64,000 nt of DNA. Source: Hamadaea sp013361475 (GTDB lineage Bacteria > Actinomycetota > Actinomycetes > Mycobacteriales > Micromonosporaceae). Position 1 is the first letter of the stretch. Every line of letters begins with the position of its first letter. The notes beneath the pieces were generated by a model. That model saw nothing but the letters and a program-made list of their open reading frames with translations. It was not told the DNA's origin and did not search any database. This document shows positions 42,216-49,096 of the stretch, one piece after another. The position numbers and the translations under genes are program-made. The stretch is taken from assembly GCF_040654195.1 (NCBI RefSeq), contig NZ_JBFAHM010000019.1, positions 33,402 through 97,401 on the forward strand, in the 5' to 3' direction.

Positions 42216-42389
42216 ATGGCACACCACAGCACTCCCGCAAACCTAGGACTCCCCGGCCCCGACGTCGACACCCTGACGGGGGTCACCCGTTCGATGAGCT
42301 GGGCCGGAACCCGTCCCGCCGGGTCCCGGCCGGTCGGATCCCGCCCGGCGGGCGCGCGGCCGACGTCGTCCCGTCCGCCGCGTCGCTGA
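42216..42389 (+). CDS. 57-residue Arg/Pro/Ser-rich peptide, uncharacterised
   Basis: A small protein with an excellent ribosome site (AAGGAG, eight bases before ATG 42216) in the otherwise empty gap between the prim-pol-like gene and ilvE. Residues 1-30 are neutral (MAHHSTPANLGLPGPDVDTL). Residues 31-57 repeat a five-residue unit, AG(T/S/A)RP and VGSRP, ending TSSRPPRR, which makes the tail strongly basic. It has no Cys and no signal peptide. It could bind nucleic acid or be a processed peptide. I recognise no family. It could equally be a spurious ORF, but the ribosome site argues against this. Confidence 0.6.
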   Translation: MAHHSTPANLGLPGPDVDTLTGVTRSMSWAGTRPAGSRPVGSRPAGARPTSSRPPRR

Positions 42390-42427
42390 CTGCCGTCTCC
42401 CTGTCACACCCTGCCGCCTGTCCAAAA

Positions 42428-42469
42428 CAGATCAGGGATACGCGGGCTTTCCGCGTATCCCTGAATCTG
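42428..42469 (-). terminator. intrinsic terminator of ilvE
   Basis: A 13-bp GC-rich stem CAGGGATACGCGG/CCGCGTATCCCTG with loop GCTTT is extended by CAGAT/ATCTG across one bulged base. On the minus strand TTTTGG follows directly, so it terminates ilvE transcripts ten bases past their stop. It may also stop plus-strand transcripts from the small peptide gene. Confidence 0.85.
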
Positions 42470-42478
42470 AGGTCTGGC

Positions 42479-43564
42479 TCAGAGAATGCGTGCCGACCAG
42501 CCGTAGGGGTCCGCGGCCCGGCCCCACTGGATGTCCAGGATGCGCTTGCGCAGTTCGGCGGTGACCGGCCCGGTGCCGCCGTCGGCGATGGTGAAGTCCC
42601 CGGCCTCGGACCGGATGGTGCCGATCGGCGTGACCACGGCCGCGGTGCCGCAGGCGAACGACTCCACCACGCGGCCGCTCAGCGCCCCGTCGCGCCACTC
42701 GTCCATGCTGATCGGCCGCTCCTCGATGACCCGGCCGTCGGCGCGCGCCAGCGTCATGAGCGAGTCACGCGTGATGCCCGGCAGGATGGTGCCCGTCAGC
42801 GGCGGCGTCACCAGCGTGCCGTCGTCAAGGACGAGGAAGACGTTCATGCCGCCCAGTTCGTCGACATACTTGCGCTCCACCGCGTCGAGGAAGACGACCT
42901 GGTCGCAGCCCTTCTCCGCCGCCTCGAGCATGGGCGCGAGCGAGGCGGCGTAGTTGCCGCCGCACTTGGCCGCGCCGGTGCCGCCGGGCGCGGCCCGGGT
43001 GTACTCACTGGAGACCCACAGCGAGACCGGCTTGACGCCGCCCGTGAAGTACGCGCCGACCGGCGAGGCGATGACGCAGAAGATGTACTCCTTGGCCGGC
43101 CGCACGCCGAGGAACACCTCGCTGGCGATCTGGAACGGCCGCAGGTAGAGGCTGGCCTCCTCGGTGCCCGGGATCCAGTCGCGGTCGATGGTGACGAGTT
43201 CGCGGATCGCGCCGAGGAACAGCTCCGGCGGCAACGGCGCCATCGCCATCCGCTGGGCCGAGTCGACGAACCGGGCGGCGTTGGCGTCGGCGCGGAACAG
43301 GCTCACGCCGCCGTCGGCGAGCTTATAGGCCTTGAGCCCTTCGAAGATCTCCTGCGCGTAATGGAGCACTGCCGTCGCGGGATCGAGCGGGAGGGGTCCG
43401 CGCGCCTCGACGCGTGCGTCGTACCAGCCCTTGCCCTCCGCGTACTTGATGGTCACCATGTGGTCGGTGAATACCCGGCCGAAGCCTGGGTTGGCCAGGA
43501 GCGCCTCACGCTCCGCCCGCGCGACCGGGTGGGGGTTGGGGTGGATCTCGAACAGGTCTCCCAT
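42479..43564 (-). CDS. ilvE: branched-chain amino acid aminotransferase
   Basis: A 361-residue PLP enzyme of fold type IV, making leucine, isoleucine and valine from their 2-oxo acids. The PLP lysine is in GAAKCGGNYAASLAPM, and the phosphate-binding turn lies around LGGMNVFLVLDDG; GTAAVVTPIG near the C-terminus is also typical. ATG 43564 (MGDLFEIHPN) has GGAGGG nine bases upstream and is preferred to a GTG 27 bp further out. It follows leuB on the same strand across a 162-bp gap with a short dyad (43595-43623), so it probably has its own promoter. Confidence 0.96.
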   Translation of the reverse strand: MGDLFEIHPNPHPVARAEREALLANPGFGRVFTDHMVTIKYAEGKGWYDARVEARGPLPLDPATAVLHYAQEIFEGLKAYKLADGGVSLFRADANAARFVDSAQRMAMAPLPPELFLGAIRELVTIDRDWIPGTEEASLYLRPFQIASEVFLGVRPAKEYIFCVIASPVGAYFTGGVKPVSLWVSSEYTRAAPGGTGAAKCGGNYAASLAPMLEAAEKGCDQVVFLDAVERKYVDELGGMNVFLVLDDGTLVTPPLTGTILPGITRDSLMTLARADGRVIEERPISMDEWRDGALSGRVVESFACGTAAVVTPIGTIRSEAGDFTIADGGTGPVTAELRKRILDIQWGRAADPYGWSARIL

Positions 43565-43726
43565 GGCGGCGTGCCCTCCATCTGATGCCACTGGGGTGAC
43601 GCGGCCGCGCTGCGGGCGTCACCGTGGTCTGGCTGAAACTTACCTCTAACGGTCGTTCAACTGCAGACCCGGGCTGTGCCGGACAACGGGAGAATGCTCG
43701 TGCCCGGCCACGGCCGGGCCGTGGTT

Positions 43727-44758
43727 TTACTGCGCGCCTACTACGGCGCCGGCTACTCGGTCCCCGACCTCGGCGGTCACGACCGCGGTGCCGGTGCGCT
43801 GCGTGAGCTCCGCCGCCACCGCGGCGTTGATCTTCTGGGCCGCCTCGGGGTGACCGAGGTGGTCCAGGCACAGGGCCACCGACAGGATCGCGGCCACCGG
43901 GTCCGCGATGCCCTTGCCCGCGATGTCCGGCGCCGAGCCGTGAACCGGTTCGAACATCGAGGGGTACGCCGAAGGCGGGTTGATGCAGCCGCTGGCGGCG
44001 AGGCCGATGCCACCGGTGACGGCGGCGGCGATGTCGGTCAGGATGTCGCCGAACAGGTTGTCCGTGACGATCACGTCATAGCGCTGCGGATTCGTCACCA
44101 TGAACATCGAAGCCGCGTCGACGTGCTGGTATTCAGTGGCGACGTCCGGGTACTCCGCCTTGACCGCGTCGAAGGCACGCGCCCACAGCCCGCCGGCGTG
44201 GGTCAGCACGTTCGTCTTGTGGACCATCGTGACCTTGCGGCGCTCCCGCCGGGTGGCCCGCTCGAAGGCGTCGCGGATGACGCGCTCGACGCCGTGGCGG
44301 GTGTTCAGGCTCTCCTCGGTCGCCACCTCGGCCGGCGTGCCACGGTGCATGGAGCCGCCCGCACCGGTGTAGAGACCCTCGGTCCCCTCCCGGACCACGA
44401 CGAAGTCGATTTCGCCCGGCTTCACTCCGGCCAGCGGCCCGGCGGTGCCCGGCCACAGCCGGCTGGGCCGCAGGTTCACGTACTGGTCGAAGTCGAACCG
44501 GAGCTTCAGCAGCAGGCCGCGCTCCAGGACGCCCGGCGGCACACTGGGGTCGCCTACCGCGCCGAGCAGGATCGCGTCGTGCTGGGCCAGCTCCTCCTGG
44601 ACACTGGCCGGCAGCACCTCGCCGGTCCGGTGGTATCGTGCCGCGCCGAGATCGTATTCGGTGGTCTCGACGGAGGGCAGCAAGGCGCGCAGCACCTTGA
44701 GTCCCTCGGCGACCACCTCGGTCCCGATGCCGTCACCAGCCACGACTGCGATGCGCAC
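43727..44758 (-). CDS. leuB: 3-isopropylmalate dehydrogenase
   Basis: A 343-residue NAD-dependent beta-hydroxyacid oxidative decarboxylase of leucine synthesis. AVVAGDGIGTEVVAEGLKVL opens the protein; VVREGTEGLYTG and TDNLFGDILTDIAAAV mark the substrate and metal-binding parts, and FEPVHGSAPDIAGKGIADP is the NAD-discriminating region (Asp/Ala pattern of NAD users). Start GTG 44758 has GGAG upstream. Its length, between those of isocitrate and tartrate dehydrogenases, suits LeuB. It is upstream of ilvE on the same strand. leuA, leuC and leuD are not in the window. Confidence 0.95.
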   Translation of the reverse strand: MRIAVVAGDGIGTEVVAEGLKVLRALLPSVETTEYDLGAARYHRTGEVLPASVQEELAQHDAILLGAVGDPSVPPGVLERGLLLKLRFDFDQYVNLRPSRLWPGTAGPLAGVKPGEIDFVVVREGTEGLYTGAGGSMHRGTPAEVATEESLNTRHGVERVIRDAFERATRRERRKVTMVHKTNVLTHAGGLWARAFDAVKAEYPDVATEYQHVDAASMFMVTNPQRYDVIVTDNLFGDILTDIAAAVTGGIGLAASGCINPPSAYPSMFEPVHGSAPDIAGKGIADPVAAILSVALCLDHLGHPEAAQKINAAVAAELTQRTGTAVVTAEVGDRVAGAVVGAQ

Positions 44759-44876
44759 GACGTCTCCACTCCGTTGGGTACGCTCGACTGTACGGGCTCC
44801 GTCCTACAAAGCGGTACTCGCGTCTCACTAATTGATACGCCCCCCGCGCGTGGCGGGCAGCCCGCACAATGACGCC

Positions 44877-45641
44877 ATGCCGCTGTCCCCGCAGTCGCTG
44901 GCCCCCGAGGAAGCCATCCACGCCTATCGGACGATCGAGCGCCGTGGTTCCCTCGTCGCGGCCGCCGGCATGGCCGGCCTCGTCCTGATGTGGTGGCTGG
45001 AAGCCCCGCTCTATCTCGGGATAGCGCTCCTCGCGCTGGTGCTGGGCAGCCTCGCCGTCGGCGTCAAACGCGATTCCAGCCTCCCCCGGGTGGTCGAGGC
45101 GCTGCATACGCTGGGCCTCGCCGGTGGTCCCGCGGTCGCCGACCCGGCGACGGTCCGGTCCGAGGTGCGAACGCGCTGGTGGCATCTGGACAACACGTTT
45201 CCGCCGATCTGGCTGGCCTACACCGCCGTCTTCGCATGGGTCGGCAACCAGGCGGCCAGCCTCCCGGTCACTGCGATCACGATCGCTGTCATCGCCGTCT
45301 TCGTCGCGGCGGAGGCGTACGCCAACCCGTTCATGCCCCGACTGCCTGGAGTGGCGATGCGATTGACCCCGGCCGGGGTCGAACTCCCCAAGGCCCGGCT
45401 CACACTGCGCTGGCCGGAGATCGACGCGATCTGGCCGATCCCCGACTCCGGCACCCGTCGCCTGGGACTGGCTCTGCACCTGGCGGACCCGCAAACCACC
45501 CTGCCCGGCCGCCGGCAGCGCCGCGCCGTCGCCCGGAACGGCGGCTGCGTCTTGCTGCGGGAGAACTGGCTTCAGGCCCCGCTGGTGGACCTGCTCCGAA
45601 CAGCGCACGCGTTCAAAAGAGCGTCGATGGAGGGCAGTTGA
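44877..45641 (+). CDS. membrane protein with two N-terminal and two central helices
   Basis: A 254-residue uncharacterised protein with about four transmembrane segments (LVAAAGMAGLVLMWW, IALLALVLGSLAVGV, and two near residues 115-150), followed by a 100-residue cytoplasmic domain. The C-terminal part LRWPEIDAIWPIP parallels LAFGWAEVDRVEF in the next gene, so the two look like diverged paralogues with PH-like folds. The start is ATG 44877 (MPLSPQSLAPE). It ends two bases before the next gene's start codon, so they are certainly cotranscribed. No function is known. Confidence 0.8.
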   Translation: MPLSPQSLAPEEAIHAYRTIERRGSLVAAAGMAGLVLMWWLEAPLYLGIALLALVLGSLAVGVKRDSSLPRVVEALHTLGLAGGPAVADPATVRSEVRTRWWHLDNTFPPIWLAYTAVFAWVGNQAASLPVTAITIAVIAVFVAAEAYANPFMPRLPGVAMRLTPAGVELPKARLTLRWPEIDAIWPIPDSGTRRLGLALHLADPQTTLPGRRQRRAVARNGGCVLLRENWLQAPLVDLLRTAHAFKRASMEGS

Positions 45642-45643
45642 CG

Positions 45644-46549
45644 ATGCGGTGGGGTGAACTTCCGCGGACGACGCGGGACGAAGTTCGACGGCTCGCCCAG
45701 AAGGGTTACCCGCACCCGGATCCCGCGATCCAGCGGGCGGCGGCCGACTGGGGCGTACGCGTCCGCCGCCTCCTCGTCTGGCTGTTTCCCCTCATGGCGG
45801 TGGCGGTGCTGCCGACCTTCCTGCCCTCGTCGTGGCGATACGGAGCGTCGGGCGTCGTCGACTTCCTCCTCGGTGCCTGGATACGGGGCGCCGAGATCCT
45901 CGTCCTCGTCGGGGCGATCTGGTTCACGGTCAGCGTCCGGCACTCCGAGCGGGTCGAACGGGTGAACACCGAGGCGCTGCTCAACGCGGTACATCGTCCG
46001 GCGACCGAACCCTTCACCGCACACCGGCGGCTGCTCGTCCCGGGCTACGACCTCGGCGTGGTCACCTGGGGCGTCTTCGCCGCCACGATGACGCTGAGCA
46101 TGCTCGACAGCGTCGGCGAAATGACGGCCGAGGACAGCCCCGCCATCCTGCGTACGCTGACCCCCTGGGCGGAAAGCGTCGTCATCACCTTCGGCGTCTC
46201 ACTCGGCGCGATCCATCTCGCGACCGCCGCCATGATTCCCCGCGGGCGGGGCGCCTTGGTGGCGCTGGACGCCGACGGGGTGACGATCCCCCACCTCGGG
46301 CTGGCCTTCGGCTGGGCCGAGGTCGACCGAGTGGAATTCGGCCACGGGATGTCGCTGGCCTTCCGCCTACGCGACGCGGACGGCGTCCTGCGGCGGGCCC
46401 AGCCGAAGCCGTGGCGGCGCTGGCAAGTACGCCACCTCCAGGGCGTGCTGTCCATCCCGGCGGTTTCGATGCGGGAGCCGATCAGCGAGGTCGTGGCGAA
46501 GGCGCGTGCACTGCACTCGGCGTCCCTCGCCGGCACGGCCGCGCGCTAG
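45644..46549 (+). CDS. membrane protein, paralogue-like partner of the preceding gene
   Basis: A 301-residue protein with four hydrophobic segments: LLVWLFPLMAVAVLPTF, AEILVLVGAIWFTVSV, and two around residues 140-195. A cytoplasmic C-terminal domain contains VALDADGVTIPHLGLAFGWA and WQVRHLQGVLSIPAVSM. Start ATG 45644 is preceded by GGAGGG. Together with the previous gene it forms a two-gene unit. The pair has no recognisable transporter or enzyme motif and may be a hetero-oligomeric membrane complex. A 680-bp repeat-filled region follows. Confidence 0.82.
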   Translation: MRWGELPRTTRDEVRRLAQKGYPHPDPAIQRAAADWGVRVRRLLVWLFPLMAVAVLPTFLPSSWRYGASGVVDFLLGAWIRGAEILVLVGAIWFTVSVRHSERVERVNTEALLNAVHRPATEPFTAHRRLLVPGYDLGVVTWGVFAATMTLSMLDSVGEMTAEDSPAILRTLTPWAESVVITFGVSLGAIHLATAAMIPRGRGALVALDADGVTIPHLGLAFGWAEVDRVEFGHGMSLAFRLRDADGVLRRAQPKPWRRWQVRHLQGVLSIPAVSMREPISEVVAKARALHSASLAGTAAR

Positions 46550-46600
46550 CCCTTACCCGGCGCAGTCGCCGCACAGGTCGCCCCGGTCACCGCGGTCCCG

Positions 46601-46733
46601 GTCGCGGTGGCGCGGGGTCGCAGTCGCGCGGGGTCGCAGTCGCGCGCGGTCGCAGTCGCGCGCGGTCGCAGTCGCGCGCGGTCGCGGTGGCGCGCGGTCG
46701 CAGTCGCGCACGGTCGCGGTGGCGCGGTCGCAG
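46601..46733. repeat. tandem repeat of about eight 16-bp units
   Basis: Units of the form GTCGCAGTCGCGCGCG run from 46601 to 46733, with two variant units GTCGCGGTGGCGCG. The spacing is 16 bp, with the last full unit shortened to 14. It gives open reading frames in several frames only because of its composition. It starts the 681-bp gene-free region 46550-47230. Confidence 0.9.
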
Positions 46734-46738
46734 CGCAT

Positions 46739-46880
46739 GATCAAGTGCCCGTGGGCAGCTCTGCGACGCCGATTTCCAAGATCATGCTCCGGTGGTATGC
46801 GGAATGGGCCCCTCCAGCGCATACCACGGGAACATGATCTCCGATTCGAGCCGGAGATCGCAGACCCAGGGCACTTGATC
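46739..46880. repeat. 142-bp long inverted repeat
   Basis: The outer arms GATCAAGTGCCC and GGGCACTTGATC are perfect. The inner arms AGATCATGCTCCGGTGGTAT and its counterpart ATACCACGGGAACATGATCT are nearly so. The arms are about 60 bp around a GAATGGGCCCCTCCA centre. There is no coding content and no transposase nearby. It looks like a cruciform-forming or MITE-like element. Confidence 0.75.
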
Positions 46881-46954
46881 TCGCCGCAGCGCGCTTCCGA
46901 ATCGAGCGCTTATCGAGACCGGCCGCGACGGTGAGTTGATCAGTACGCCGCGGG

Positions 46955-47014
46955 ATCGATCAGGGCGCTCGGGACACGACACGCCGGCCGATCACGACCG
47001 AAGGTTCATGATCG
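46955..47014 (+). repeat. CATGATC-containing repeat, copy B
   Basis: GGGACACGACACGCCGGCCG and the terminal TTCATGATCG match copy A (37268-37327, opposite strand) at about three positions in four over 60 bp. The shared ends with the long dyad at 46739 suggest a related family of intergenic elements. Confidence 0.6.
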
Positions 47015-47094
47015 CGCGGAAAGAGCGGGGCGGGAGAGCGCGCCGAAAGAACGGGGAGCGGGAAAGCGCGGGAGGCGGACCCGGGGAAGGTGCG

Positions 47095-47135
47095 CCGATG
47101 GCCGGGACGCGGCAATCGTCCCGGCCATCGGTTTT
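47095..47135 (+). terminator. intrinsic terminator on the plus strand
   Basis: CCGATGGCCGGGAC and GTCCCGGCCATCGG form a perfect 14-bp stem with a nine-base loop, followed at once by TTTT. This is a text-book terminator for plus-strand transcripts. The nearest plus-strand gene ends 545 bp upstream, so it either ends a long 3' UTR or belongs to an untranslated RNA in the repeat region. It also lies past the serA stop on the other strand. Confidence 0.75.
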
Positions 47136-47230
47136 GAGCACATGCGGGTCGCGTCACCCGAAGACGGACCCGAAGTCCACTGGGGACTTCAGCAGGTTAG
47201 CGGGCGTCGCAACGCAAAGCAAGCATCCGG

Positions 47231-48829
47231 TCACTCTTCGGTGAGGTCGACCGCCGCCGCCGCAGTCGCGCCGATGGACGCGGCCGCCTGCTGCAGCAGC
47301 TCGGCGCCGATTCCGCTGTCGACGGTCAGGGTCATCAGCGCCTCGCCACCGGCAGCCCGCCGGGCGACCTGCATCGAGGCGATGTTGACCCCGGCCTGGC
47401 CGAGGAAGGTGCCGATGGTGCCGACGATGCCGGGGCGGTCGGCGTACCGGAAGAAGAGGAGCACGCCCTCCGCGTCCAGCTCCAGGTCGAAGTCGTCGAC
47501 TGCGGTCAGCTTCACCTGGTCGCGGAGACCGTTCGACACGACCGTGCCCGAGACGGTGACGACGCGACCGTTCGGCTTCGCTCCGCGTACCGTCACGAGA
47601 TTCTTGTGCCCCACGACCTCGGCTGCGGTGACCAGCTCGACCTCGACGCCCCGGTCCGCCGCCAGCAGCGGCGCGTTGACGTAGGTGACCTGCTCCTCCA
47701 CGACGGCGCCGAAGAGGCCCTTGGTCGCGGCGAGCTTGAGGACCGACACGTCGTGGGCGATGATCTCGCCGCGGACGTCGACCGTGACGCTGGCGGCGAC
47801 CCCGCCGGCGACCGCGGTGAAGACCTTGCCGAGCTTCTCCGCGAGCGGCAGCAGCGGGCGGACCTCCTCGGCCACGACCCCGCCGGCCTGCACGTTGACG
47901 GCGTCCGGCACGAACTCGCCCTGGAGGGCGAGCTTCACGCTCTTGGCCACGGCCAGGCCCGCCTTGTCCTGTGCCTCCGCAGTGGACGCGCCCAGGTGCG
48001 GGACGGCCACGACGTTGTCGAAGGCGAACAGCGGCGAGTCGGTGCACGGCTCCTTGGCGAAGACGTCCAGGCCCACGCCGGCGACCCGGCCGTCGGCGAC
48101 CGCGTCGGCCAGGGCGGCCTCGTCGATGAGCCCGCCGCGCGCGGCGTTGACGATGCGTACGCCCGGCTTGACCATCTTGAGTTCGTTGACGCCGATGAGG
48201 CCGAGCGTCTCCGGGGTCTTCGGCAGGTGGATCGAGATGAAGTCGGACTCGCGGAGCAGCTCCTCCAGGCCCACCAGGCGGACGCCGAGCTGAGCGGCGC
48301 GGGCCGGCTGGACGTAGGGGTCGTACGCGATGAGCCGGGTGCCGAACGCGGCCATCCGCTGCGCGAAGAGGACGCCGATCCGGCCGAGGCCGACCACGCC
48401 GACCGTCTTGCCCTGGATCTCGACGCCGGTGAACTTCGAGCGCTTCCACTCGCCCTTCTTGAGCGAGGCGCTCGCGGCGGCGGTGTGCCGGGCGACCGCG
48501 AGCAGCAGCGCGACGGCCTGCTCCGCGGCGGAGACGATGTTGGAGGTCGGCGCGTTGACGACCATCACGCCCCGCGCGGTCGCGGCGGCGGAGTCGACGT
48601 TGTCCAGGCCGACCCCGGCACGGGCCACGACCTTGAGCCGGGAACCGGCCGCGATCGCCTCGGCGTCGATCTTGGTGGCACTTCGGACGATCACGGCGTC
48701 GGCTTCGGCCAGCGCGGCGAGCAGGGCCGGGCGGTCGGTGCCGTCGACGTGGCGGACGTCGAAGTCGTGAGCGAGGACGTCGAGGGCCGCAGGAGCGAGC
48801 TCTTCGGCGATGAGAACGACGGGAGTCAC
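47231..48829 (-). CDS. serA: D-3-phosphoglycerate dehydrogenase
   Basis: A 532-residue first enzyme of serine synthesis, of the long type (about 530 residues, as in Mycobacterium). The catalytic and NAD domain contains VVGLGRIGVLFAQRMAAFG and ARGGLIDEAALADAV, and the His-Glu pair is seen in VAVPHLGAST. An intervening domain (about 320-450) and a C-terminal ACT domain (LLFFRYADRPGIVGTIGTFL) allow allosteric serine inhibition. Start GTG 48829 (MTPVVLIAEEL when read as Met) has GAGG at six bases; an upstream in-frame stretch lacks conservation. Its neighbours are ilv genes and mpgS, and glyA, the next user of serine, lies 14 kb away. Confidence 0.96.
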   Translation of the reverse strand: MTPVVLIAEELAPAALDVLAHDFDVRHVDGTDRPALLAALAEADAVIVRSATKIDAEAIAAGSRLKVVARAGVGLDNVDSAAATARGVMVVNAPTSNIVSAAEQAVALLLAVARHTAAASASLKKGEWKRSKFTGVEIQGKTVGVVGLGRIGVLFAQRMAAFGTRLIAYDPYVQPARAAQLGVRLVGLEELLRESDFISIHLPKTPETLGLIGVNELKMVKPGVRIVNAARGGLIDEAALADAVADGRVAGVGLDVFAKEPCTDSPLFAFDNVVAVPHLGASTAEAQDKAGLAVAKSVKLALQGEFVPDAVNVQAGGVVAEEVRPLLPLAEKLGKVFTAVAGGVAASVTVDVRGEIIAHDVSVLKLAATKGLFGAVVEEQVTYVNAPLLAADRGVEVELVTAAEVVGHKNLVTVRGAKPNGRVVTVSGTVVSNGLRDQVKLTAVDDFDLELDAEGVLLFFRYADRPGIVGTIGTFLGQAGVNIASMQVARRAAGGEALMTLTVDSGIGAELLQQAAASIGATAAAAVDLTEE

Positions 48830-49096
48830 TGTTGCCTCACGGGATTCTTGTGATCCAGGCCGGACGGGCCAGGGCAGAAAAGAGAGAACCGGCCCGCGAC
48901 ATGACGTGTGATGGTGGCACGCCGCAGACGGCCGCTCCGGGTGGGGAGGACCGCCGGAACGCAACGCCGCGCTCGGGCTCTACCAGGCGAATCGTACGGC
49001 TTGCCGGGCATCCGGCGCTGGGCTGGCACGGCGTGACGGTCATCACGTCACCCGGGTCCCGGGACGCTATCGGGCGCGTCCCGGGCGGGCAACGGC

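Noticed and set aside
43595..43623. Regulatory hairpin in the ilvE leader
   Set aside because: Only an 8-bp stem (GGTGACGC/GCGTCACC), no leader peptide and no terminator; it may be chance.
46601..46733. Possible CRISPR array
   Set aside because: The 16-bp units are head to tail without unique spacers, and no cas genes are present. The same holds for 8441-8527.
46553..46822. Open reading frame with repeating ATVRDCDRA-type residues on the minus strand (and similar plus-strand frames)
   Set aside because: It comes only from the 16-bp GC-rich tandem repeat. All frames stay open because of composition; there is no ribosome site and no codon-position bias.
48830..49096. Riboswitch or leader peptide upstream of serA
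   Set aside because: I found no known aptamer motif, no U-tailed hairpin and no serine-rich small ORF in the 267-bp gap.
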